A DNA stretch of 64,000 bases from Paracoccaceae bacterium. GTDB taxonomy: Bacteria > Pseudomonadota > Alphaproteobacteria > Rhodobacterales > Rhodobacteraceae. The stretch is taken from NCBI GenBank assembly GCA_033344815.1, contig JAWPMR010000001.1, positions 544,136 through 608,135 of the forward strand. The letters run 5' to 3'. Made by a program: the position numbers and the translations under genes. Numbering within the stretch: position 1 is the stretch's first letter; each line of letters starts with the position of its first letter. This document shows, in pieces, positions 1 through 10,235 of the stretch. Under the pieces are notes generated by a model. That model saw nothing but the letters and a program-made list of their open reading frames with translations, was not told where the DNA came from and ran no database searches.

Positions 1-769
1 GATCCCGACCGCCCAAAGTGTCATTGACCATTTCGCGCACTTCCATGATGCGCCTTGGATAAGCCCGGTATTCCCCATTCACCTCGATGCCAAATACAAT
101 GTCATCGTCTTGCAGCCACGTTGCGTCTTTGGCGCTGCTGACGTCAGGGTTGTCTGCCGCTGGAATGCAATTGCACTGCTCATCCGTGGTATCAAAGGGG
201 CGATCATCAATCAGCACACCGCCCCAGGATACCAACCGCCAGTCAATATCACCCTCCACAAAGATTTCATCCCAGCCCGGAATGATACTGGTAAAGATGG
301 CCCGCTTTACCCGCAAATAGTCGGGAGGCGCCGGAATGTCCCATGCGATCAGATGATCGGTTAAATTGCCCCAGCTGTTGGTGCCGGGCAGATCCTTTCC
401 CAGCAATTCAGAGGCAACGGTGTTGAGATCCGCGCTCAATGCACGCCCATTGGCAAAGCGCATCAGGTCACCGACAATCCAGGCGATCCGGGGATCTTTT
501 GACTCAGCGATGTCGCTGAGGGCGAGTGTTTGATCCCTGCCCCAGGACGATTGCAAGACACTATCAACAAACGCCACCTGAACAGCCGCTTGCAGAGTTT
601 CGGACATCGGCCCTGTCGGCACGGCAGGTGGGTTGCCATATTGCGCCGTCACATAGTCCGGCAAGGCGTCGGCATTCTGAGCCCGCGCCGTTTGAAGCCA
701 AACCAAGGAAATCGCGACCAACCAACCAATGAAAACCAAATGAAAACGCGCGCTGATTGCTAATGCCAT
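1..769 (-). CDS. DUF3179 domain-containing protein, 5' part only (runs off left edge)
   Basis: Reading the minus strand from an ATG at 769 gives about 256 codons with no stop before the window edge, so this is the N-terminal part of a longer gene. Residues about 10-30 form a hydrophobic signal/anchor segment ending in TARAQ, which predicts export. The last 40 residues (WLQDDDIVFGIEVNGEYRA, then YPRRIMEVREMVNDT) are the start of the DUF3179 domain. The function of that family is unknown. The C-terminal part, with the family's Cys-containing motif, lies outside the window. Family assignment is secure; role is not. Confidence 0.85.
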   Translation of the reverse strand, partial: MALAISARFHLVFIGWLVAISLVWLQTARAQNADALPDYVTAQYGNPPAVPTGPMSETLQAAVQVAFVDSVLQSSWGRDQTLALSDIAESKDPRIAWIVGDLMRFANGRALSADLNTVASELLGKDLPGTNSWGNLTDHLIAWDIPAPPDYLRVKRAIFTSIIPGWDEIFVEGDIDWRLVSWGGVLIDDRPFDTTDEQCNCIPAADNPDVSSAKDATWLQDDDIVFGIEVNGEYRAYPRRIMEVREMVNDTLGGRD

Positions 770-1429
770 AAACTAGCCCTTCGTGGATCAATTTGAATCT
801 CAGACATAAATGCAGAAAACATCAGTGCCCGTGCCACGTGGTTTTCTAACAGGTCTGATCTGAAAGGCGGTCAAGCGCACACAGCACCGACAGCTTTAAG
901 GTATCAGCTCATGGCAGCGCCAATCACGTCTCCTCAGAATTCGGTGAAGTTCGGTGATGCGATCGCCGTTTTACGCAATTGCACGAAAGGAGAATGACCT
1001 ATTATGGTTTGTTGGGTGTAAGGCTTTCTCTTGCATAATGCAGTCCAGCCGACGGTCATTCACGTCGAAATCAAAAAACATCATCAAGCCGGACCCATGA
1101 AGAAAAATTCTGCCCAAAGGAGCATTGGCTCAAAAGCTCAATTCACATGCGGCACCATGGGACAAGTGCCGCAGGCTTTTGAAAGCATGAAAGTTGATCT
1201 GCCAGTCCTGATGCGCAGGCTCAACTGGGAAGACAGGGGTACGCTAATGCCGCGCAGGGCTTTTACACTAAGACGTCAACCCATTCGCGAGAAGGTGAAA
1301 CCCGGAGTGTTGCCGCGCTTAGCCCGCACCGGCGACAGACAGCAGCGGATGCGTCTGAGTTATGACAGCTGAGTGTCCAAGGTCCCCGCGCAGAAAATGC
1401 CCCGTCGGGTGACGCAACACGGCGATTAC
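770..1429. other. Non-coding or decayed stretch
   Basis: No open frame here has a convincing start, ribosome site or recognisable domain. A 113-codon plus frame at 1031-1372 is basic, low-complexity and without a family signature. The stretch probably holds the promoter of the leftward DUF3179 gene (770-1000) and decayed sequence in front of the RTX-like relic. Confidence 0.4.
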
Positions 1430-3020
1430 GGATCGACCCCATGGGTGCAGACAACGTTCACGAATCTGAAAGAAATAGTACTTTGGCGACCCCAACAGAA
1501 TGCCTTGGCACGTTTCAAGTCAACACCGGCCAAGCGGCAAACGGCGCCGGGCTGCAACCAAAGATCGCAGGGCTTGCCAACAGGGCCATTGTCGAGGCGT
1601 AGGTCGAGCTCATCAACAGCGTCATCGCTGGCACTGACATGGTCGGCAAAGTTAATGACCCAGAAGGCAATGCCGTTCGCGACGCTTTTCAATCCAAGGC
1701 ATCGTTTTGCAGCGATAATAAGCAGCATTTCGACCTCGCGGTGACACATGAGGGATGCGGCAGTGCGTACATGAACGACAACATCCTTTCGGTGAATGCG
1801 ACCGCAGTCCGCTATCGGCGTTTCCTGGGTAAAGGAATCGACTTCGACACGATAGTATCGGAAACCGTGGCCACCAGTTTTCTGACCAGCCCCCGACTGG
1901 CGGCTCATCAGATTGCCTAGAACGACCCCGCTCATGCGGCATTTAACAATAACACGAGCGCCAAATCAGGTTTCAACGCACGCGATTGATCCGGCAGGAA
2001 GACATCGAACTGAATTTGCGTCAGTTCGAAACATCTTGGAAGTGAGCAGGCTGTGGGGTGTTACCGTCTTGAAGGATGGAAACTTCGTGACGTCATATCA
2101 CGAAATGGGCGACCTATGACGACTTGGGCTGCGCCAGTTCTGGTCTCGAACACATCATCCACCCCCCCCCGAAGGGCTGACGGACTTGGCTTCAAACGCA
2201 GCAGGTGCCGACGCCTCCGACGCTGCCGTGGACAGCCTGTCAGGTGGTGGGTTTGTCGTCACTAAATCCTCAGACTGTAGTGACATTTATCTGCGCGCAT
2301 TTTCAAACACGGGAAGTTTTCAAAATCAGGTGACTGTGACAACCCAACCAGACTTTCAAGACAAAGTCGTGGTCGTGGTCAAGGCCCTGAATGATGGCGA
2401 CTACGTCAGTGCAATGCCGACTCAACCGCGGACGGCCTTCTTTGTCGGGTAAAAACCACAAACGTCACCGAGATCGACACGAGTGTAACGGGTGCATTTT
2501 TTTCAGAAGGAAGGGTTTGCCAGGCGAGATATTCGCTTCCGTGGGGATCCGCGTCCAAAAAAAACGTCAATCTCGAAGGCGATCACATCGAAGCGCGCAG
2601 TTTTGCAATATCTAAAGTTGTCACAACTGATCCCACGGCTTCCGTTGTTTTGAGGGCTCCAAGGACGATTTGATACTTGGTCAACGTCGGAAGAACAGCA
2701 CCACTTTCTCCAGCGGCAATAGTTGCTTTGACGACACCGGTAATGATCCGATCCCTGTCGGTGCCAACACGACTTTAATCAACGCCGTCGAGCCTCTGGA
2801 CGGCGGTGCCCAGATCGGCACCCTCAAAACAGCGGGCTTTAACGTCGTTTATACAGTGAACCTGATCGCCGGGGAGATGGGTGTTATCGATGCGCCTGCG
2901 ATTGCTTTCAAATCCCTCAAACATTCTCGAAATCTCGTGAACGGTCGTGGCACCGATGCCATTGCCGGCACAGGGGGAAGTGACGAGATCAACGGCGGTG
3001 GTCGTCACGGTTGCATCTTG
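1430..3020 (+). pseudogene. Relic of a large RTX/Ca-binding repeat protein
   Basis: Several plus-strand fragments in different frames carry the same repeat flavour. They are VTVLKDGNFVTSYHE near 2065-2110, SLSGGGFVVTKSSD near 2235-2275, ALNDGDYVSAM near 2380-2420, and a glycine/aspartate stretch GTDAIAGTGGSDEINGGG near 2945-3000 that resembles hemolysin-type Ca-binding nonapeptides. Known RTX surface proteins repeat blocks of the type 'LxDGGFVVTW' before such nonapeptides. The fragments are broken by stops and frame changes, so no intact product is possible. Endpoints are approximate. The RTX label rests on short motifs only. Confidence 0.5.
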
Positions 3021-3799
3021 GCCGAAGCGGGTCATGAAGAACGCTTGTGGGGCAGCGGCCACAAGTCGTCCAAAAAGCGCAGAAACGGTCGCAACATATG
3101 CTTTGGTATCGCGCCGCCCTGCCTGAGCCGTGCCCTGAGGGTTTGGCGTCAGAAGCCTGCTCACGCTGGCAATTTCGCGCATGGCGAAAGAGATGGATCA
3201 ATGAGTGCTTTGTGTTGTGATCGATGCGCGCAGCCCAAACGCGCAGATTTTTGCGATACCTTTTCAGGGATGGTTCGCTTAAGGGGAGCCAATTCCTTGA
3301 TAACGGCTGCACTATTCAGACGCGTCTTTGATAAAAACTCATGATCCTTGATCTTATAGGGAACTTGCGATCCATTTTGACACTAACCTGTCTGTCGCTT
3401 CGCCGCATTCGATCCACCCTCGGACAACCGTTGCGCGTGCGCCGGTCTGTATTTTCCGCACGGTTTGTAAATCCACTCAGACGGGCTCAGTGCGTTTCAA
3501 ATTCGAATACCGTTTAACCGAAGACGCGGAAATTAGGTCAATGTCTCCTCGGTCGCATCAGACCTTGGTGGATTCACTGCACCGGGTGATGGCACGTATG
3601 ATTTCCGGCCTCAGAAACTGTCGGTTTGAGCAAGGGTGCCTCAGAGGGCATACATGAACTGCCTGCCACAGTGAGTGATGTCTAGATGTTCCTTGGACCC
3701 TGCATTTATGTATTTTGTCTTTTCGTGGCGCTGATGTCTTACACGCCTGACCAAATTGGGAAGTCGCGCGTCATGAGTGTCATTAGGTTGTTGGCACTT
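3021..3799. other. Decayed DNA between the RTX-like and IS110 relics
   Basis: No intact gene is visible. Short frames in both directions lack ribosome sites and recognisable domains. A plus-strand stretch near 3535-3610 reads VSSVASDLGGFTAPGDGTYD and could be another scrap of the repeat protein, but this is too short to call. Confidence 0.35.
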
Positions 3800-4441
3800 T
3801 AGGCTCATGCCCCCGTCAGACTTACAGGATGCTGATCGGTCGTTGGTCCATCTTTTCTTCTCTCGCAGTCCATCCACCCATCGTGTGATTGGCGTACTTC
3901 CGTCTCGCACCAAGTGCTAAACGGTCCATGCGACTGGAATGAACAGCTTACGCAATCGGCTATTTCTTTGCATCGATGTGCCGACCAGTTTGGCTTTGCC
4001 GACAGTTGCAATTTGTCCCGACACGACCCCAAGAAAACGGACGCATCGCGCCATTTGCCAAGTACGTCGCCCTGAGCGACAGCGGCGACAAGATGAGTAT
4101 GATCGTTGACCCAATGCCAGGAAACCCAATCAGGCGTCACAAGCCTCGTCTTTTTGAGCTACAGATTTGATCTCGGCGTCCAGTCCAGACACTTGCGCGT
4201 TGATTTAGCACCAACTCGTTGGCCACGCATTCAAGCGTCTCCAGTATGCGCGGAGACAGGTTACTTTCGACATGATCTGCCAGGCCTTCCAGAGATTTTG
4301 CGAAAACGTGAAGCCCGGAGCCATTTCGGTACAACGCTCCGTCAGAAAACCTGAACCTGATTGAACAAACTTCCTAGAGTGTGAACCAACCGCTCACACA
4401 GAAGATGAATCGCTTGTAAATCCAATTGTTCTTTCGACATG
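3800..4441 (-). pseudogene. IS110/IS1111-type transposase relic
   Basis: Pieced across frames on the minus strand, this matches the central and C-terminal parts of IS110-family transposases. In order it shows EQLDLQAIHLLCERLVHTL (about 4425-4370), FNQVQVFLTERCTEMAPG, LSPRILETLECVANEL (about 4250-4200), and near the end GVVSGQIATVGKAKLVGTS then QRNSRLRKLFIPVA (about 4030-3925), the equivalent of the conserved 'GGKxRLGxIxKxGNxxLRxLL' block. At least two frameshifts separate these parts. The N-terminal DEDD catalytic domain was not found upstream, so the copy is truncated as well as frameshifted. Confidence 0.7.
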
Positions 4442-4888
4442 AGAGCTGTGGAAGACAAGGAACTCGGAGCGTTCAAGTCGTTGCCAAACCGGAATGCGGT
4501 GCCGCCGTGATCCATGGGTCCTGATCGCGCCGTGTCTTTCCTGAAATGCTGGCACTGCTGGCATGCTCAATCCCTCAATTGTATTTTGCGAAGGGGTTTG
4601 AAATCTGCAAACTCGAGCGTTTTCCCAAACTGCTCGGAATGCGTAACTGCCGACGCAATCAGCACTTTTTCGCTCATTGCCAAGTCCGTCAAACTTGGAA
4701 AAAGCCCGCTCAACGCCCTTGCAAACAAGCAGCTTTTTGCCGATTTGCAACATTTCCACGCCAAGTTGCATAGCTCTGACCAAACGGGCTTGCCCCGATG
4801 GAAGTGTCTTATTAAGCACTTCTTTGCAAATCGTTAGTTACGTTCATGATCATGAACACCTTGATGAAACAGACAAAGGGACAGCTTT
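4442..4888. other. Unassigned stretch upstream of the M23 peptidase gene
   Basis: Overlapping open frames on both strands (for example 4394-4819 minus and 4514-4837 plus) show no recognisable domain and look like decayed sequence adjoining the IS110 relic. The last ~100 bases must hold the promoter and ribosome site of the next gene. Confidence 0.35.
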
Positions 4889-6220
4889 GTGCGGACACGT
4901 TTGGCGATCAAATTTCACGGTATGCTGGAGAGGCATTTCCCTGAACGTCGCGTGTTCCTGAAATCTGATACCGATACCAGATTCATTCGTTTGCGCTCAG
5001 AAACTCAACTCATTGCTGTTGCTGGTACGGCCGTATTCATTGGTTGGACAATCGTCGCGACGGCGATTTTGCTGATGGATAGCATCGGCTCGGGAAATTT
5101 TCGCGATCAGGCCAAGCGGGATCAACAAACCTATCAGGCACGCTTGAACGATTTGTCGGCGCAGCGTGATGGGCGCGCTGAAGAAGCGCTTGCGGCCCAG
5201 CAACGTTTCAACGCGGCATTGGACCAGATTTCTGCCATGCAATCGGAACTGCTGGAGTCCGAGACGCGCCGTCATGAGTTGGAGACGGGCATCGAGGTCA
5301 TTCAGACAAGCTTGCGCAATACGATGAATGCGCGGGATGCTGCGCGTCAGGAACTTGCGTCGCTGCAAGATGAGGCTGCCGACACCGCAACGCCCACAAT
5401 TGCAAGTGCAACTGGCACGGTATCTCCCGTCGATTTTCTTTCCGAAGCTCTTGCACGTACCGCAGCAGAGCGTGACGAGGTCATTGCAGACGCACAGGCG
5501 GCATTGGACCACGCCGACGATTTGACGCTTGAAATTGCCTTGATGCAAGAAAACAACGACCAGATTTTTCGCCAGCTTGAAGAGGCGATGACAGTGTCTG
5601 TTGCGCCGCTGGACAAGATGTTCAAGGCCGCCGGCATGCCACCACAGCGCATATTGGACCAAGTGCGCCGCGGCTACTCCGGTCAAGGCGGTCCGCTGAC
5701 ACCGCTGTCATTCTCAAGTCGGGGCGAAGAGCTGTCGCCTGACTTCCTCCGCGCCAATAGGTTGCTGGAGCAGATGGACACGCTTAATTTATACCGCATC
5801 GCCGCCGAAAGAGCCCCTTTCGCTCTTCCGGTAAAATCCGCTTTCCGATTTACCAGTGATTATGGTTTCCGACGCGATCCCAAAACAGGTGGGCGCAGAA
5901 TGCACCGAGGTGTGGATTTTGCAGCGTCCGCCGGCACAGATCTATACGCAACCGCAGATGGAAAAGTCATTCATGCCGGATGGCAATCCGGATACGGCCG
6001 CCTCATCAAAATCCAACATGACTTCGGAATTGAGACAAGATACGCACATCTTTCAAAAATTCGCGTCAAAGTTGGGCAAAGGGTCTCGCGTGGCGATCAT
6101 ATTGGTGATATGGGAGCATCTGGACGGGTGACCGGCGTGCACCTCCACTACGAAGTGCGAGTCGGTGGGAAAGCTGTAAACCCAATGATCTATATCAAGG
6201 CTGCAAAAGATGTTTTCTAA
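4889..6220 (+). CDS. Membrane-anchored M23 metallopeptidase (murein endopeptidase-like)
   Basis: 443 residues, GTG start preceded by an AAGGGA ribosome site. Residues 41-63 form one membrane segment, residues about 70-235 a long coiled coil, and residues about 310-430 a LytM/M23 domain with the zinc and catalytic residues H339 and D343 (HRGVDFA), H387 (YAHLS) and H418/H420 (GVHLHYEV). All are present, so an active peptidoglycan endopeptidase is expected, working in the periplasm from an inner-membrane anchor. The stop overlaps the bactofilin start by 11 bases, so the two are translationally coupled. Co-occurrence of M23 peptidases with bactofilins is a known arrangement linked to cell-shape control. 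The substrate bond is not predictable here. Confidence 0.9.
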   Translation: MRTRLAIKFHGMLERHFPERRVFLKSDTDTRFIRLRSETQLIAVAGTAVFIGWTIVATAILLMDSIGSGNFRDQAKRDQQTYQARLNDLSAQRDGRAEEALAAQQRFNAALDQISAMQSELLESETRRHELETGIEVIQTSLRNTMNARDAARQELASLQDEAADTATPTIASATGTVSPVDFLSEALARTAAERDEVIADAQAALDHADDLTLEIALMQENNDQIFRQLEEAMTVSVAPLDKMFKAAGMPPQRILDQVRRGYSGQGGPLTPLSFSSRGEELSPDFLRANRLLEQMDTLNLYRIAAERAPFALPVKSAFRFTSDYGFRRDPKTGGRRMHRGVDFAASAGTDLYATADGKVIHAGWQSGYGRLIKIQHDFGIETRYAHLSKIRVKVGQRVSRGDHIGDMGASGRVTGVHLHYEVRVGGKAVNPMIYIKAAKDVF

Positions 6221-6713
6221 GAGCAAAATCAACGAACCAGGCCAAAAACCGGCGGAACCAACGTCGACACCGGCAAAACCGCCCTCCTCCTCCGCACCGG
6301 CCACACCGGCGCCGAGCGAGTACAAGCCAAGCCCGCCAAAGGCCAAGCCACCTGCCTCTGTCCTATCGGCAGACCTGCATGTGACGGGCAATATGAAAAC
6401 GACCGGCGACATAAATGTCGAAGGCACGGTCGAGGGTGATATCCGCGCGCATCTACTGACGATTGGTGAAACAGCGACCATCAAGGGCGAAGTGGTGGCT
6501 GATGACGTGGTCGTAAACGGTCGTATCGTAGGCCGCGTCAGGGGCTTGAAAGTGAGGCTGACGTCAACAGCGCGCGTCGAAGGTGATATTATTCACAAGA
6601 CAATTGCGATTGAGTCGGGTGCACATTTTGAAGGGTCCGTACAACGTCAGGATGACCCTTTGAACCCGGGTGCAAAAACCGCGCCAGCGAAGAAAGCTAA
6701 CCCGGCGTCCTAA
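6210..6713 (+). CDS. Bactofilin (polymer-forming cytoskeletal protein)
   Basis: 167 residues. A proline/alanine-rich tail (about 1-50) is followed by the bactofilin beta-helix core (about 52-145), with repeated short G-D/E-V-x-G units such as GDINVEGTVEGDI and ARVEGDIIHKTIAIESG, then a short basic C-terminal tail. Bactofilins assemble into cytoplasmic filaments at the membrane and position cell-wall enzymes. It overlaps the upstream M23 peptidase gene, so filament and peptidase are made together, and the peptidase's cytoplasmic N-terminus or membrane segment is the plausible contact. A terminator follows, closing the two-gene operon. Confidence 0.9.
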   Translation: MFSKSKINEPGQKPAEPTSTPAKPPSSSAPATPAPSEYKPSPPKAKPPASVLSADLHVTGNMKTTGDINVEGTVEGDIRAHLLTIGETATIKGEVVADDVVVNGRIVGRVRGLKVRLTSTARVEGDIIHKTIAIESGAHFEGSVQRQDDPLNPGAKTAPAKKANPAS

Positions 6714-6734
6714 ATCGCTACTATGACTGTTGGA

Positions 6735-6763
6735 AAGGCGGCGCTTTAGCGGCGCCTTTTTTG
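6735..6763 (+). terminator. Intrinsic terminator after the bactofilin gene
   Basis: A GC-rich hairpin (AAGGCG...CGCCTT outer arms with an inner CGC-TTTA-GCG) is followed directly by a run of T. Confidence 0.85.
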
Positions 6764-6983
6764 CATTTTGACCGGAATTGACACTGAAAACCCAACAATA
6801 CGCCTTGAAACAATGACTGCTGTTTTCAGGAATTGTCTCCTAATTCCGGTTAAGAGATATCATTTTTCACGACCCTAGATGGAATCGCCACCGGTTTAGG
6901 GTTAATTCGGAAAAGATGTATTGCATTTGAATAAAACGTGACGTAGTCCGCCGCTTGGTTTCTAGTAACAAAGGTTCGAGTAA

Positions 6984-7571
6984 ATGCTTAAATCAGCTTT
7001 TCCAGCAATATGTCTAACAATCGCAGCGGCGATCGCGTCGCCTTCGTCGGCAGCGACGTTCAATAACGTCAAGGGCGTCGTCATCGAGGGTGGCGTAGCA
7101 CCCGCAGCAAGCGCACCGCCTCCCGGACTCAAAATTGGGGATTTCAACTCCGCACCGGGCAACCCTCTTTTGAACGTGGTCGGCGACACTCAGATTTACG
7201 GTGGCGTCGCGCACCGGTTTCCGGGCGAATACACGGATGCGTGGGCCATGGATTTCGGCACCAATGTGTATGACATCGTTTTCAACTGGGTCAAAAAATC
7301 CAGGGATTTCGATGGCCAAATTCTCGTAAACGGCGTGAGCACCGAATTGTCAGAATCCGGTTCATTAAGTCTCGGCAGATACACAGGACTCGTCACATTT
7401 GACGTGGATCCGATTTATGGCCTGTTCTCGCCGACAAGAAGCAACGGTCGCTCGCATGAAGTTGCAACCTGGGACCTGCAGGTTTCGACAGTTCCACTAC
7501 CAGCGGGTGTCGTTCTTATGCTGTCTGTTCTTGCGGGATTCGGCATTATGCGGCGTCGCAAGGCTTCCTAA
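6984..7571 (+). CDS. Exported VPLPA-CTERM protein of unknown role
   Basis: 195 residues. A signal peptide covers residues 1-23 (ending SPSSAA). The C-terminus has the VPLPAG motif, a hydrophobic stretch (VVLMLSVLAGFGIM) and a basic RRRK tail, the layout of VPLPA-CTERM sorting signals, which are thought to be processed by an exosortase-type enzyme. The central ~120 residues resemble no domain I recognise. The gene stands alone, with a 270-base upstream gap and its own terminator. No exosortase gene lies nearby, so processing would depend on an enzyme encoded elsewhere. Confidence 0.8.
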   Translation: MLKSAFPAICLTIAAAIASPSSAATFNNVKGVVIEGGVAPAASAPPPGLKIGDFNSAPGNPLLNVVGDTQIYGGVAHRFPGEYTDAWAMDFGTNVYDIVFNWVKKSRDFDGQILVNGVSTELSESGSLSLGRYTGLVTFDVDPIYGLFSPTRSNGRSHEVATWDLQVSTVPLPAGVVLMLSVLAGFGIMRRRKAS

Positions 7572-7592
7572 ACCATCCAAAAGAAGAGTCAA

Positions 7593-7630
7593 AAAACGCC
7601 TCTGACCATTTGGGAGAGGCGTTTTTTTTT
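7593..7630 (+). terminator. Intrinsic terminator after the VPLPA-CTERM gene
   Basis: Perfect arms AACGCCTCT / AGAGGCGTT around a 9-12 base loop, then a run of ten T. The A-run on the left side may let it work for leftward transcripts as well. Confidence 0.9.
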
Positions 7631-7749
7631 CGACGTGAAACTATTGACCAAGTTCACAAACTAACGCGGTTTCATACAACGAAAACGCGCTGGCACCGCA
7701 AAGCGGGCACAATGCGCCGCTTTGCCAGTCTATCCAGCGTACGCTTGCA

Positions 7750-8295
7750 TCAGTCAGTCACGGTGACCTTTTCCATCGTATCTGGCGCGCCTATGACAGC
7801 GCCGTTTGGACCCGCCCCCAGCTTAATGGCATCCAGAACCTCTAATCCTTCAGTCACTTTGCCAACAACGGTATATTGTCCGTTCAGGAAGTACCCTTCA
7901 TCAAACATGATGAAGAACTGGCTGTTTGCGCTGTCGGGGTTCTGCGCCCGGGCCATCCCGACGACGCCCCGGTCAAACGGAACATCCGAGAACTCCGCAG
8001 GCAAATCCGGCTGATCTGAACTGCCGGTACCCGCGCGGCGCATGTCTCCGCCTGCCTTGCCGTGCTGAACATCTCCGGTTTGCGCCATGAACCCTTCGAT
8101 GACTCGGTGGAACACGACGCCGTCATAGGCACCATCCGCCGCCAGTGTCGTAATCCGTTCCGAATGCCCGGGTGCTACATCCTCAAACAGGTCGATCACG
8201 ATGACACCATTGGCCTCGCCGGTGACCTGAATTTCGATCCCTGATGCGGCGGCCGGGCCTGCCAACATCATTGATACCACAACCGCTTTATACAT
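7750..8295 (-). CDS. Periplasmic cyclophilin-type peptidyl-prolyl isomerase
   Basis: 181 residues. A short signal peptide (1-18, ending PAAASG) is followed by one cyclophilin domain of the bacterial type. Active-site elements seen are VVFHRVIEGFMAQTGD (catalytic Arg in FHR), NSQFFIMF, and the FLNGQYTVVGKV loop. It should catalyse cis-trans isomerisation of prolyl bonds in exported proteins. Its start overlaps the end of the upstream cytoplasmic paralogue (8288-8794) by 8 bases, so the pair is one transcription unit and probably arose by tandem duplication, one copy gaining a signal peptide. Confidence 0.92.
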   Translation of the reverse strand: MYKAVVVSMMLAGPAAASGIEIQVTGEANGVIVIDLFEDVAPGHSERITTLAADGAYDGVVFHRVIEGFMAQTGDVQHGKAGGDMRRAGTGSSDQPDLPAEFSDVPFDRGVVGMARAQNPDSANSQFFIMFDEGYFLNGQYTVVGKVTEGLEVLDAIKLGAGPNGAVIGAPDTMEKVTVTD

Positions 8296-8794
8296 CCGCG
8301 ACCACCTTCATGGAGACAATACGATCCGGTTCCGCAGGCGGTTCGCCCTTGGTGATCGCGTCTACATGCTCCATGCCTTCGATGACCTGACCGTAAACGG
8401 TATACTGGCCATTCAGGAAATCATTGTCCTTGAAATTGATAAAAAACTGGCTGTTTGCGCTATCCGGGTTTTGCGACCGCGCTGCACCAATGGATCCGCG
8501 AGCATGTGGAATTTTGGAAAACTCCGCAGGCACATCCGGCAGGTCCGACCCACCCGTCCCCGCCATCCTTAAATTGAACCCGTCTTCCATATCCCCGTGC
8601 TGCACGTCACCTGTCTGCGCCATGAAGCCGTCAATGACACGGTGAAACGCCACGTTGTCATATTGCCCGGACCGGGTGAGTTCCTTCATACGCTCAACAT
8701 GTTGCGGGGCGACGTCGGGTAGCAACTGAATGGTAACTGTGCCCCCCTTCAATTCCAGAACGATAGTGTTTTCAGGGTCTTTGATCTCGGCCAT
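8288..8794 (-). CDS. ppiB: Cytoplasmic cyclophilin-type peptidyl-prolyl isomerase
   Basis: 168 residues, no signal peptide, AAGGAG ribosome site 6-7 bases before the ATG. It has a single cyclophilin domain with VAFHRVIDGFMAQTGD, NSQFFINF and the FLNGQYTVYGQV segment, so the catalytic Arg and the hydrophobic pocket are present. It is first in a two-gene leftward operon with the exported paralogue. The promoter would lie in the 127-base gap shared with the divergent pgk gene. Confidence 0.92.
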   Translation of the reverse strand: MAEIKDPENTIVLELKGGTVTIQLLPDVAPQHVERMKELTRSGQYDNVAFHRVIDGFMAQTGDVQHGDMEDGFNLRMAGTGGSDLPDVPAEFSKIPHARGSIGAARSQNPDSANSQFFINFKDNDFLNGQYTVYGQVIEGMEHVDAITKGEPPAEPDRIVSMKVVADV

Positions 8795-8921
8795 TTGGCG
8801 CTCCTTCGATAATAGCTTGCCGATTACCTAAGGCGTGGCGACCAGATTGCCAAGCAAGTCCATTGACCTCTGAGCCGATAAGCGCAAAACACACCGCAAT
8901 GGCGCATGAAAGGAATGGACG

Positions 8922-10109
8922 ATGGGTTGGAAGACACTGGACGATATGGACCTTGCAGGCAAACGCGTCTTGGTGCGCGTGGACATCAATGTTCCGGTAG
9001 AAGACGGACACGTCACCGATACCACCCGGATTGATCGCATTGTCCCGACCATCAAGGACATTGTTGCGGGCGGCGGTCTCCCCATCCTTTTGGCGCATTT
9101 CGGACGGCCCAAGGGTCAATATGTGCCGGAAATGTCCTTGCGCGTGACCCTTCCCGCATTGCAACTGGCGCTCGGCCAAGAGGTTGTGTTCGTTGAACGA
9201 CCTGATGTCGATGCTCTCAAAGCCCTACCCGCAGGCTCCATCGTTTTGGTAGAGAACACCCGCTTTGCTGCGGGTGAAGAGGCGAATGATCCTGCAATGG
9301 CAAAGTTCCTCGCCAGCCTCGGTGACATCTATTGCAACGATGCCTTTTCAGCCGCTCACCGCGCACATGCTTCAACAGAAGGCGTCGCGCACTTGCTGCC
9401 GTCATGTGCCGGGCGCTTGATGCAGGCTGAACTCTCCGCCTTGGAAGCCGCTCTCTCCCACCCGGAACGCCCGGTCGGTGCTGTCGTGGGGGGCGCGAAA
9501 GTATCGAGCAAGATTGCCCTTTTGGAGAATCTTGTGGGGCGGCTGGATCTGCTGGTCATTGGCGGCGGCATGGCCAACACATTCCTTGCCGCACAAGGCG
9601 CACGTCTGGGCGCATCCCTGCAAGAGCCCGATTTGATCGATACCGCCAAAACCATCATGGCGCGCGCGCAGGAGGCTGGATGCCGCATCTTGTTGCCGGT
9701 AGACGGGCGCGTCGCACGAGACTTCAAGGCAGGAGCAGCGCATGATGTAATAGCGCTCGGGCCTGACGCCGTTCTGGACGCCGATCAGATGGTCCTTGAT
9801 GCGGGGCCGCTCAGCTCCAAAGCCGTGTCTGACGCCTTCGCCGATCTCAAGACCCTGATCTGGAATGGGCCGCTCGGCGCATTCGAAATGGCACCTTTCG
9901 ATCAGGCCACAAATGCTGCAGCAGCAGATGCCGCGCGGCTGACCAAAGCCGGGGCATTGATTTCGGTCGCGGGTGGCGGGGATACGGTTGCGGCTCTCAA
10001 TCAAGCCGGCGCAGCGGAGGATTTCACATATATTTCGACCGCCGGCGGTGCCTTTCTGGAGTGGATGGAAGGCAAGGAATTGCCAGGGGTCGCAGCCCTG
10101 ACATCCTGA
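8922..10109 (+). CDS. pgk: Phosphoglycerate kinase
   Basis: 395 residues, the normal bacterial length. AAAGGAATGG lies just before the ATG. The N-terminal domain carries [11 protein letters not shown] and the basic-patch Arg residues that bind 3-phosphoglycerate. The hinge and C-terminal nucleotide domain carry [20 protein letters not shown] and GGGDTVAAL. The enzyme interconverts 1,3-bisphosphoglycerate and 3-phosphoglycerate in glycolysis/gluconeogenesis in the cytosol. It is divergent from the ppiB pair and followed by an FtsB/DivIC gene and then pdh, so the neighbourhood is central carbon metabolism. Confidence 0.97.
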   Translation: MGWKTLDDMDLAGKRVLVRVDINVPVEDGHVTDTTRIDRIVPTIKDIVAGGGLPILLAHFGRPKGQYVPEMSLRVTLPALQLALGQEVVFVERPDVDALKALPAGSIVLVENTRFAAGEEANDPAMAKFLASLGDIYCNDAFSAAHRAHASTEGVAHLLPSCAGRLMQAELSALEAALSHPERPVGAVVGGAKVSSKIALLENLVGRLDLLVIGGGMANTFLAAQGARLGASLQEPDLIDTAKTIMARAQEAGCRILLPVDGRVARDFKAGAAHDVIALGPDAVLDADQMVLDAGPLSSKAVSDAFADLKTLIWNGPLGAFEMAPFDQATNAAAADAARLTKAGALISVAGGGDTVAALNQAGAAEDFTYISTAGGAFLEWMEGKELPGVAALTS

Positions 10110-10235
10110 TGGCAAGAGGTGTGTCAACGGACAGGATCGGCAAAAATGCCAGCTTTACAACGGTTTTACGACAAAGGGGATTCCCTTGATATCTCCATTG
10201 TGCCATAGTTTCGTCACGCCCGTTAAGAGGCGATC

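Noticed and set aside
2162-2170. Run of nine C in the RTX-like relic, as a phase-variation switch
   Set aside because: The frame before and after the run already holds other stops, so changing the run length would not restore a protein.
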